Part shown: in pieces, positions 10,091 through 18,098 of the stretch
Layout: each line of letters begins with the position of its first letter
Position numbering within the stretch: position 1 is the first letter of the stretch
From: Paramacrobiotus richtersi
Lineage: Eukaryota > Tardigrada > Eutardigrada > Parachela > Macrobiotidae
Length of the DNA: 24,320 bases
Assembly (NCBI GenBank): GCA_034698045.1
Contig: JAQGAU010000752.1
Span: forward strand, 1-24,320
Direction of reading: 5' to 3'
Notes under the pieces: model-generated
What the model was told of the DNA's origin: nothing
The model's database searches: none
What the model saw: the letters and a program-made list of their open reading frames with translations, nothing else
Translations under genes and position numbers: made by a program

Positions 10091-11230
10091 ATGATGCAAA
10101 ATTGGGATTTGTTCCTCGTTACCGTCACATGGTTCTGTGGAACTATCGGTAGCACCCTTTCAGGTATTATTGTGTCCGTTTTTCGGCCAACAAACTATCA
10201 TTTACACTGGTACTTTGACAGTTCCAAATAACGGCGACACTCTCACAAGATTAGTCCGCGATCTGGGCTTCCGTGACGATATATCCCCGCGTGATAGACG
10301 CTGCCGTCCGCGCGACATCGACGACGACGAGCAGCCGGGCCAGCGTCTGGTCTACAAATGCTGCCGCAAATTCGGTAACGATTTTTATGATCCCGAAGAA
10401 GGGCGCTGGCGACGAAAGCCAGACCAGGATGAATTTGACGATGAGTCCGGGTTTGAGCACCGCCGTAGACGTTACTGGCGGCGATTCTGTCGACGCTATC
10501 GGAGCCGCGCTTCCGATCCCGGTGAGACGGGAGATCGAAGGGTAACGGATGAGGGTGCGGAGGCTATCGATCCTGATAAAGGGTTCCGCCGGCCGGGTTC
10601 TCAAGAACGGAAGGGCGCCCCGAAAACGGCCGCTAAACCACCGGTGCAGAAGAGCGATGCCCGGGGAAGTGATGAAGACGATGATGGTGATACGGATGAG
10701 AGTCCAAAACAAGGAGCTGGTCAATCTGCCGCGGCGGGGAACGCCAACGTGGGGTACGGTAGCGGTACCAGTATTAATCAAGCCAATCAAAAAAGCAATC
10801 CGTTTGGGAATGTGCAAAGCGCACTCAGCGCTAATGCCGGAACGGGGAAAGATGTAGGACTAGATGGCGCTGCGCAGGCCAAAGCTGCTTTTCAGGTCGG
10901 TTACATATTTGAATGTAGCTTTTTAATTCGCCAGGTAACACCAGGCTTTCTGCAATGTGCCCATTTCGTCAATTGTCTGTCAAAATGTTGTAGACTGCAC
11001 GGGGAGCCAGTAAAGGCACAGTAGCAGCAGCCGGAAAAGTGGATGTCAAGGAAGGACAAGGCATTAGCATTAACCAAGCCAATCAGCAGTCGAACGGACG
11101 AAGTGCAATTGGCTCATCCATCAGCGCCAACTCCGCCACTGGAAAGACTGCCAATGCCGGAGGTGCCGCCACTGCAGGCGGAGCAAATGCTCGTCGGCCC
11201 ACTACTGACGATGATGACACCGAAGAATAG
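10091..11230 (+). CDS. Gene D: secreted four-cysteine protein with two Ala/Ser/Asn/Gln repeats
   Basis: This is the most complete member of the array. Exons 10091-10163, 10222-10895 and 10994-11230 (phase 1, then phase 0) give 327 residues, or 326 if the second of two adjacent ATGs is used. Residues 1-24 are the signal peptide. The charged domain has C52, C71-C72 and C114 (C-x18-C-C-x41-C), with YDPEEGRWRR and RRRRYWRRFCRRYR. A Pro/Lys/Asp-rich linker leads to repeat 1 (189-249: GAGQSAAAGNA, SINQANQK, SANAGTG) and, after the phase-0 intron, repeat 2 (about 250-318: AAAGKVDVKEG, SINQANQQ, SANSATG, AGGAATAGG). It ends DDDDTEE. An unspliced frame from 10137 exists but would lose the signal peptide. 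Secretion is well supported; an assembling matrix role is inference. Confidence 0.85.
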
Positions 11231-11247
11231 ACGCTTGCTGTCTTATG

Positions 11248-11486
11248 ATTTCTTCATATTCTGGTGATAAAAATAACTGAAAAAAATGTGGCTTTCTAAC
11301 TGGTTTGATACATTTTAAAGCATTCTGGCAACAGACCATGGAACACATGGAAGCAAGTAACATTTTTAATGATTCCACGTTCCATATTTTACAATCTGGC
11401 TTTCACAAGACGTCACTTGAGGAACTAGAATACCTTTTGAAGCGGCTTTTGTATGTGAGCCACGATACCCACAGGCGCCGGCAGTG
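11248..11486 (+). repeat. 3' flank of D, copied after C and E
   Basis: It carries the CATTCTGGCAACA-like run and ends with GATACCCACAGGCGCCGGCAGTG (motif at 11472-11486). Twelve bases later the sequence changes abruptly into an H-type relic, so a recombination junction lies at about 11487-11498. Confidence 0.6.
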
Positions 11487-11497
11487 TTTTTTGATTT

Positions 11498-11780
11498 GAT
11501 TTTGTCCCCGATATGAGACCGGCCGAAGTTTACACCAACCAAACTACTATCGTTCAAAGAGTAAAGAAAACTAATTACTAGTAGAGAATGAGCAGCAAGG
11601 CTAACAAGCGTCGAAGGCGGAGAACACAATGAACCCACCCGGTACTGAAGACGCGTATCCAGAACATCCTTCAGACTCGACGGTATCGATCGGACTGACG
11701 TCACGTAATGGTGGATTAATTGAAAATGAAAGCCACGATTGTTACCCCCGCCGCCATGGAATTTGTTCTGGAACTCTAAT
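11498..11780 (+). pseudogene. H-type relic downstream of D
   Basis: The stretch follows gene H exon 2 from the codons for DFVSDVQLAEVY to its stop. Matches include GATTTTGTCCCCGA, GGCCGAAGTTTACA, CAAAGAGTAAAGAAAACTAA and TTCTGGAACTCTAA. The frame is broken by TAG TAG near 11580 and by indels. There is no first exon. The 3' flank of H continues to about 11960 (GTTCACC...AATAACGCTG, ATTGAGCTGTACTG), so exon and flank were copied together. Confidence 0.75.
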
Positions 11781-12029
11781 GCTTGAAAAGCATACGGTTC
11801 GGTTCGTCTTGTGACCGACATGTTCACCAAACACTGTATTCTGTATTTTTTTATCAATAACGCTGCATAATACGTAAATGTATCTTGTACTGATTGTCTG
11901 ATTATCCTCTCAATATTGAGCTGTACTGTCAAACCGAACAGTACAACCAGTATCTATGACCTTAGTCTGAACAAATGTGACAATCTGGTTTATGATCAGA
12001 CATATGCAGGTGACAATGCGCAGACTGAA

Positions 12030-12070
12030 GCTTCACATCAGGAGGTTGAAAACAAAGTGGACGTTGTCGG
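12030..12070 (+). pseudogene. Relic of the 3' end of an A-type gene before E
   Basis: The run CTTCACATCAGGAGGTTGAA followed by AACAAAGTGGACGTT and a TTTCTGA corresponds to the last exon codons of gene A, including the stop. The spacer that follows resembles the one after gene A and leads into the E promoter, preserving the A-then-B order. Confidence 0.6.
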
Positions 12071-12418
12071 ACTTTCTGAGCAATAGTTACAGTATACGTA
12101 GTGCATTCTTTGTTTCGCTCTGGGGTATACGTCACCCACATGACATCACTGTTACGATTTCAGTTTCGACAGCGTTTTTGCGGCAAAATGAAAGGCACAT
12201 TAAAACTTCTGCGTGGTAAAATCCCGACTGCTGAACTCGTCGATGACGAATTATTACTCAACGGAAAGTCAGAAGCATCACCCGAGCATGTACGGTACAT
12301 GGTATCACCACGCACGTACAATCGTACATTTTACACAAGAAAGCTCGTACATTTCTGGCAACAGGGGACAGATGGCGTACTGTTTGTGAACAGAACAGCT
12401 GCCGGTTCATAGCTGTGT
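12071..12418. other. Spacer upstream of E
   Basis: No gene is supported. Two open frames here (12101-12412 plus and 12258-12473 minus) lie in sequence alignable with spacers before B, C and D and have no conserved coding signal. A CATGTACGGTAC run near 12288 resembles CATGTACGTGGC near 9835 upstream of D. Confidence 0.45.
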
Positions 12419-12507
12419 CCTGAGGGAATAAAATCTGAACACCGATAAGTAGCGATATTTTAATGTGCCTCATACGTACAAATGGACTGCAACCGGAACC
12501 GTATAAG
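12419..12507 (+). promoter_or_regulatory. Promoter of copy E with conserved boxes and TATA
   Basis: CCTGAGGG (12419-12426), TTTTAATGTG, ACGTACA (12474-12480), CCGGAACC (12493-12500) and TATAAG (12502-12507) occur in the usual order. The gap between the last two has shrunk to 1 nt from 10 in B and D. Confidence 0.6.
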
Positions 12508-12581
12508 AATGCTATGCTACATTATGGTGTTCCATTATGGTCAACATTGATAAGCATTCCACCTGGCCGTGCTTCGAGATC

Positions 12582-13244
12582 ATGAGAAACTGGGATTTGT
12601 TCCTCGTTACCGCCACATGCATGGCTCTGTGGAACTGCCGATAGCACCTTTCCAGGTACGACAGATTACAGCGGCCGTTTTAGCCGGAAAAGCTGTATTC
12701 ATTAACACCGGTCATTTTCGCAGCTCCAAATGGCGGCGGCAGTCTGGTAGGATTAGCCCGCGATCTGGACTTTCGTAATGATTTTTCCCGACGCGGCGGA
12801 CGCAGCCGCCGTCCGCGACACACCGACGACGAGGACCAACCGGATCGACGTCAGATCTATAAATGTTGCTAACATAAATGTTTTAATAATGGCGACAGAC
12901 ACACGGACACCACGAAATTCTGTTTCGCTGAGTAAAGAGGACCTTCGCTTCGGTTCGGTCGATTAATCTACATATTATACCAAGTTGTTTTTGTAAAATT
13001 CGGTTCTCGACATTAATCTGCCAAAATGCTACAGAATGCACGTGGAACGAACAGAGGCACGACAGCAGCGGCCGGAAATGTTGATGTCAATGAAGAACAA
13101 GGCATGAGCAATAATAAAGCCGATCATCAGTCGAAGGAACGAGGAGTAATTAGTTCATCCCTCAGTGCCATTTCGGCAACTGGACAGACTGCCAATGCAG
13201 AAGGTGCCGCCACTGCGGGCGGAAGTGATGACGAAGAAGAATAG
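12582..13244 (+). pseudogene. Copy E: broken four-cysteine/repeat paralogue
   Basis: Exon 1 (12582-12655) is 74 nt instead of 70 because CATG is duplicated in tandem near 12616-12623. The shift leads to a TAG at 12642-12644 and destroys the signal peptide. Exon 2 starts at 12724. In the ancestral frame its first cysteine has become Ser (GGRSRRPR), and a TAA (12870-12872) follows directly after the CC pair. The rest of the four-cysteine domain and the first repeat are gone. Exon 3 (13035-13244) is still open, with a degraded repeat (AAAGNVDVNEE, SAISATG, GAATAGG) and an acidic end DDEEE. The conserved final exon and an AATAAA downstream may only be remnants. No translation of a useful product is expected. 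Confidence 0.8.
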
Positions 13245-13361
13245 TCGCGCGCTTTTATCGTATGTCAGCTAGGTGACAGCGCTGTTGTATTTTGTTCTGG
13301 TAGATGCACATGTGGTCGCCTGATTGATTCTATAGTTCTGGACAATCTGACAGCACCATGG

Positions 13362-13367
13362 AATAAA
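13362..13367 (+). terminator. Poly(A) signal of copy E (AATAAA)
   Basis: A canonical AATAAA stands 118 nt after the final stop of copy E, inside the 3' flank shared with C and D. Confidence 0.4.
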
Positions 13368-13918
13368 TGAAAATACACTGGCAAAATAATGCGGATTGCG
13401 GAAATATATTTTATTTTAGGAGATTGTAACATTATGCGACTCGCATATAATACTGTATGCGCGGGCGATATTCAAAAATCCACAATAGCTCAGCTCACTT
13501 GTGAGTTGTGAAAGGTCTTTCGTATAAGTACGTGAGTCACGATACCCACAGGCGCCGGCAATGGATTTTTAGAAGTTTTCCTTGAACTGCAAGTATGATG
13601 GATGATTTTTCGACAATGGAGTTTGTTCGGCCAAGGTCAGCCCCAGATGGTGCCAATATCGTTCTTATTAGAAAACTTAACTGTTCATGAATGCACGTTA
13701 GTTGTTGTGCAAGGTATTGAAGCGCATGTTCAGTCTTTGCTAATGCATTCCCGCTGAGCCGTTGCATATGGTAAAGTCAACGAATACCTAGCATTTTGCA
13801 ACGGTACTTCGACTGCCCACCATACAAAATAACCAGAACAGGTTCGCCATTTCCGCCAGGTCTTATCTGGTCCCCGGGCTGATTGTACATCGCTAAATAT
13901 TTTTAAATATTATTAGCT
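13368..13918. other. 3' flank of E and spacer before H
   Basis: The first part is the duplicated flank, ending with GATACCCACAGGCGCCGGCAATG (motif at 13549-13563). The remainder holds no supported gene; an AT-rich run (AAATATTTTTAAATATTATT) precedes the H start codon. A minus-strand open frame at 13537-13767 has no support. Confidence 0.5.
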
Positions 13919-14573
13919 ATGCTGCCCAGCGGAGAGCTTGGTCTGCTCTCCATCTTGATTCATGGCATCGTTATCGGACACCTCTCAGGTACTCTTTGAA
14001 CCATTTCCTTATAATTTTAGTATGCAGAACGATTCTATTACCATGCTATTTATTTCAGGTCGAGGGCAATCGATTCCCAACACATACGAAGAAAATCGTG
14101 GTCTACAGAACGGCGGGCAGCCATCTGAAAAGGATTACGATGTGTATCGAGGTAATTTCGTCCGGAGTCCGTACCGGCTTGGCAACAAAGTCAACAGCGT
14201 CGCTGAAAAAAGACCTCCACGGCCAGCGTCCCCAGTGGGAAGCCGGAGTGAGCAGCTAGATTTTGTCTCCGACGTACAGCTGGCCGAAGTCTACAGCAAC
14301 CAAAATACCACCGTCCAAAGAGTACAGAAAACTAAGAAAAAGACAAGGAGTAAGGTTAAAGAGACATATGACGGACAACCGAAGCCAAAAGCGCCCATTA
14401 GAAGCGAAGGCGGGGAACCAGAACAACCGGCCGGGATCGAAGATGCGGACCTGAAAAGTCTTTCAGGCCAGACGGTACCGATCCGATTGGTATCAAGTAA
14501 TGGTCGATTAGTTATGAAAATGAATGCCACAATTGTGGCAACAGCCTCCCTGGAAACGGTTCTGGAACTCTAG
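13919..14573 (+). CDS. Gene H: secreted Lys/Arg/Glu-rich protein sharing the array's signal-exon design
   Basis: I prefer a spliced model. Exon 1 (13919-13988) is 70 nt and encodes the signal peptide MLPSGELGLLSILIHGIVIG; it ends TCA-G in phase 1, the same length and junction as in B and C. A 70-nt intron ending TTTATTTCAG leads to exon 2 (14059-14573), for 194 residues in total. An unspliced frame from 13962 is also open but lacks a convincing signal peptide. The mature protein has no cysteine: a polar start (SIPNTYEENRG), a Tyr/Arg/Asn stretch (DYDVYRGNFVRSPYRLGNK), a Lys/Arg-rich centre (KTKKKTRSKVKE) and a C-terminus that looks folded (TVPIRLVSSNGRLVMKMNA, then ATIVATASLETVLEL). Relics of it lie at 11498-11780 and 17035-17545. 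Gene F follows. The family is not recognised. Confidence 0.72.
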
Positions 14574-14599
14574 TGCCTGGCAGTTGATTGTGTCTGCGT

Positions 14600-15153
14600 T
14601 TAATGTGCAAAAACCCTGATTTTTCTACGTAATGCGGTAGCGCTTCTTCCACCCGAAGCAACAGAGATGTTCGTCAATAACGCCGTATACTTTTTCAGTA
14701 AAAGTGCGAAAAATGTGTATTATCTTGAACCGAACGTTTAACTAATCTTCTCCACATTGAGCTGTACTGCCGAACTGAACGGCGCATTCCGTGTGGTCTT
14801 AATTATTCCGTGACGCGCAAGTTCTGCACACGCTATATCTTTCAGTCGTACGAGCGTTGATATGGTGCGACATCCAGCTAACGCCATGATCACACTCTGA
14901 CTTTCGGCAAACCTGGTGGCACGGTCGTTTACATGAACTTACGTCAGATCCGCTTAGTGGCGCTATACATCACAATCTTCTCGCGACTCCCATGACTTTT
15001 TGTCAGGTTTGTCTGCAGGGAGCACATTTATAATGCATTAATCGTCAGCAAAAACCCGTTTCGTCATTAATTATTTCTTCGGGGCAAATTTGAAATCTTG
15101 TGATAGAAATGCCAACTAACACGACCATAATGATAGCTGATTTAGTATGCTTG
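14600..15153. repeat. Spacer between H and F, duplicated upstream of G
   Basis: This stretch aligns with about 20160-20800. Shared blocks are CTTCCACCCGAAGCAACA (14646-14663 and 20197-20214), TCTTCTCCACAT, GAGCTGTACTG/GAGGTGTACTA, ACGTC-GTCCGCTT, GTCTGCAG/ATCTGCAGC, CCCGTTT and TATTTCTTCGGGGCA. A third partial copy follows the H relic (11815-11960). It has no gene, and it carries the upstream region of F. Confidence 0.65.
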
Positions 15154-15159
15154 TATATC
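15154..15159 (+). promoter_or_regulatory. TATA candidate of gene F
   Basis: TATATC, with CACGATCATC after it, aligns with TATAAC and CACGATTATT upstream of G. It lies 91 nt before the start codon. Confidence 0.4.
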
Positions 15160-15244
15160 ACGATCATCGTGATAAGTTGTGTTGTATGACCCGCGTGGCA
15201 CGTGCGCTGCTATTTGTGGAACCTCTTGGATCTTGTGAAACATC

Positions 15245-16034
15245 ATGAGGATCAACAACTTCTATGTAGCGACTGTGAGCTGCACATGGTTACTAGCTGC
15301 CCTTGATGGCGTACTCTCATTGTCAGGTATGTTTTATATAACATTTATGTAAAATCTGAATGCAAATGACACGAGCAAAGTCCAGCCCCGTTAATCACAT
15401 TTCTTTCCTAGCTGCAGCAAGCAACGATCGTAGCGCATTAAGCCGGCAAAATCGTGATCTCGGCTTCTCCGATCGTCCGCGAGCGTGCAGCCCCCGCGAG
15501 GTTGACGACGAAGATTCCGCGGAGCGACGTCGCATTCACCGGTGCTGTCGAAGATACGGTGATGATTATTACGACTTTGCAGAGGATCGTTGGCGACATC
15601 GCCGCCGCCGGGACGATGACTATGACTACGAAGAGGAGGAGTCCAAATTCGATAAACGGCGCAAGCGTTTCTGGCGCAGACTATGTCGCAAGTACCGCAA
15701 TAGCTATGAAGACAGTGTGGATGAGAAATTGCCGCCGAAGAGAAAGACTAAAGACGACGAAGATGACGAAGACGTCGAAGTAAAACAGGCTACGAAAACT
15801 ACCGCCAAATGGGGCACGGGGTTTCATACTACCCCACGGACGACGAAAAAACCAAAGAAGGGTGCTGATGAGGAGGACGATGAAGACGATAGTCTGCAAA
15901 GCGATTCACCGATCGACACAGCGAAAACGGCTGCGGCGTTGGGCAAGGGGAAAGTATCGAATGGGACGTGCAGCACTACCACCAAAAGCGGCCAGGCGAC
16001 CACGAAACCGGGCAGTATTCCAACTGGACGTTGA
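15245..16034 (+). CDS. Gene F: secreted four-cysteine protein with Thr/Lys-rich tail, shortened by a TGA
   Basis: Exon 1 (15245-15326) encodes a signal peptide (VATVSCTWLLAALDGVLS). After an 85-nt phase-1 intron, exon 2 runs 15412-16034, giving 234 residues. A second AG six bases on would keep the frame. The domain has C53, C72-C73 and C119 (C-x18-C-C-x45-C) with DYYDFAEDRWRHRRRR and KRRKRFWRRLCRKYR. The rest is alternating acidic runs and Lys/Thr-rich stretches (TTAKWGTGFHTTPRTTKKPK, AKTAAALGKGKVS). Compared with G, the reading frame stops early at TGA 16032-16034; 26 further sense codons, still alignable with G and ending NDDEE, run to TAA at 16113-16115. F may be a working shortened gene, a readthrough gene or an early pseudogene. 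The protein is probably largely disordered outside the cysteine domain. Confidence 0.75.
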
Positions 16035-16115
16035 ACCACAACGCCACCGAAACCGGGTTTGCCAGTATCAGCTGGTAATGCGACAACGACATTGGCGAAC
16101 GATGATGAAGAGTAA

Positions 16116-17034
16116 CACATTCGATGCTTGCGTGTGCTAAGCTCGCCATTAAATTGTATGGTTTTTCTATAAAGTGTTTCGAAATGGACATAAAGCTTGA
16201 ACTTCGTAACACTGTCGTTGTAGGTATGTATGACCAAGTAGACCATCGTCAATGTAGTATACGCGCGCAACTATACGGTACCTGCAAATCTTTTATAGTA
16301 TTCATGTACATACATATCGCACGGTACATGTTTGTGATAATATTATTACTGGCGGTGTATTTCTCAAGTTCACCGTCTGTAATTTTGTTTGCGAGCCTTC
16401 TTTAAGAGTTCTAATCGGTTTGTTCCTGCATAATTCCAAATTACACCGAATTACCAACCAGCAGGTTTTTGTAATTGGATCACACACTACATGTTTTTTA
16501 AACACACACATACACACGCTACACACACTACATTAATTGCATCACACATTACAGGGGCAAATGACTACGTACGGTATTTACCACACAATGACCAAACCAT
16601 CCTGATATTAATTGTTTTGTGTGTTTGTTTTGGTATACCATGTCATTCACACTCTGACAAGTGAGCAGTTTCCGAACACATTACAAACTAAGAAGTCTTT
16701 TTCATCGACACAACAATGTTATTCACCAGTATACAAATAACTTGTTAAAATTCGGTCTGGCCAACGAGAAACTTCCCTACAAAATTCTACGACGAACTGT
16801 ATGGCAAATTCGTTCGACGACATAATCGACCGAAGCGTGGCGAAGGTCCTCTATATTCAGCTCAAGTGGATCTCGGTGTCCGTCTGTCATTCCGTCGGTC
16901 GGTCACTATTTTATTTATTTTTAATGTTTATTATTAATATTAAAAATTATTAAGTTATTGAATCGTGCGCGTAATCGTTTTTCGCTTCGGTCAGACAGTG
17001 CCCGCTACGAGCGAGTGCACTTTTCTAGTTAACG
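16116..17034. other. Spacer between F and the chimeric relic
   Basis: No supported gene. It contains a CA-rich low-complexity patch (about 16497-16556) and an AT-rich patch (about 16907-16955). A stretch at 16780-16915 is open in one frame but shows no start, splice site or family similarity that I can see. Confidence 0.45.
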
Positions 17035-17735
17035 TACGACGTATACCGTGATCTGCCAGTTGGTGGTCAACAAGCTGACACTGATTGTGAGGACGATGTG
17101 TATCGAAGCATTTTCGGCCGGAGTCCGCACCGGTTCGGCAACAAAATCAGCGACAATGACAGTCGAAACAGGCTTGGCCATATCGTCTACGACCCGCGCC
17201 CCCAGTAGGAAGCTGGAGTGAGCAGTTAGATTTTGTCTCCGACGTCCAGTTGGCCGAAGTGTTACGTGTACAAGAATCTAAACACCGCTGTCCACAGAGT
17301 GAAGGAAACCAAGAACCGCATTAGCAGTAAGGTTAACGAGACACATTGCGGCTAACTGAAGCCAAAAGCGCCCGTTCGTACCAAAGGCTGGGAACACGAA
17401 GACCTCACCGGTGCAGGAACTGTCTTAAACTCGGCGACACCGTTTCGACTGGTGGCAACTGGCAAGTAATGAACGATTACTTATAAAAATAAATGCCAAA
17501 ATTGTGGCAGCAGCCGCCCTGGAAGCAGTTCTGGAGCTGCGATCCCACGCAGAGGATTCGATGTGCCTGTACAGTTGCGTATAATACAATTATTATCACA
17601 GATGTGAAGATGATGTTGACGACGCTGACGTAATGCATGCAGCCCGAAAACTACCACGGGTTTCAGTACCGTTTGGACGACGAAGAAGGCCGTTGATGAG
17701 AAGGATGATGAAGACGATAGTGTGAATTGGGTCGG
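17035..17735 (+). pseudogene. Chimeric relic: H-type exon 2 followed by an F/G-type tail
   Basis: From 17035 to 17545 the sequence follows gene H exon 2 from near its start to its last codons: GACGATGTGTATCG, GGCCGGAGTCCGCACCGG, GAGTGAGCAGTTAGATTTTG, GTCCAGTTGGCCGAAGT, AAGCCAAAAGCGCCCGTT and GCAGTTCTGGAGCTG. It has in-frame stops (TAG at 17206-17208 among others) and indels. From about 17600 to 17735 it matches the Thr/Asp-rich tail region of F and G (GACGACGCTGACGT, ACGACGAAGAAGGC, GATGATGAAGACGATAGT). The signal exons, the four-cysteine domain and the final acidic end are missing. It represents a collapsed H-F cassette. Confidence 0.72.
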
Positions 17736-18011
17736 AACTCGTTGCACGGAAACCGATAGACTCACCGCATGCCTTCAACTCGACAAAATAAACAACGCGA
17801 CCAGGACTGTCCACAATAAAACCTTTGACAGTGCTTTTCAGAATTTTGTTATCCACGTCAGTATATTCTTGCCCACGAAAACAGCGTTAGCGTATGATGA
17901 GTGACATAAAAATTTAAGGCTTAATTAACCGAATTGTTTAACTACGGAGCCGTGGTTAATAAACCCATTAAGTGGGCAGACGAGGCTGCTGCGCACTCGC
18001 TGCAGTTCACG
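17736..18011. other. Spacer before the eight-cysteine gene
   Basis: I see no gene or relic here. It holds the distal upstream region of the next gene. Confidence 0.4.
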
Positions 18012-18017
18012 TATATA
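18012..18017 (+). promoter_or_regulatory. TATA candidate of gene I
   Basis: TATATA stands 87 nt before the start codon at 18099. A TCATTG at 18041 is suitably placed for transcription start. Confidence 0.45.
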
Positions 18018-18098
18018 CCAAAAATCACAAACTGCATTGTGTCATTGTAGCATTCTAACTCCCCAGTTGCAACTTGATTGCACATTACCACTTTTGCA

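Noticed and set aside
10251-10817. 188-codon minus-strand open frame opposite gene D
   Set aside because: Mirror of the D exon, caused by its biased codons; similar antisense frames occur opposite B, C, F and G.
10137-11024. Unspliced 295-codon reading of gene D
   Set aside because: It reads through both introns, loses the signal peptide and the second repeat, and contradicts the splice pattern of the paralogues.
11366-11932. 188-codon minus-strand open frame
   Set aside because: It covers the D flank and the antisense of the H relic, with no domain or signal peptide.
13962-14573. Unspliced 203-codon reading of gene H
   Set aside because: The spliced form from 13919 gives a signal peptide and the array's own phase-1 junction; the extra residues are intron-like.
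16497-16556. CA-rich patch as a possible regulatory repeat or satellite
   Set aside because: Irregular low-complexity sequence with no clean unit; ordinary microsatellite-like drift.
16780-16915. Coding-looking stretch in the F-relic spacer
   Set aside because: Open in one frame but no start, splice sites or similarity; could be chance.
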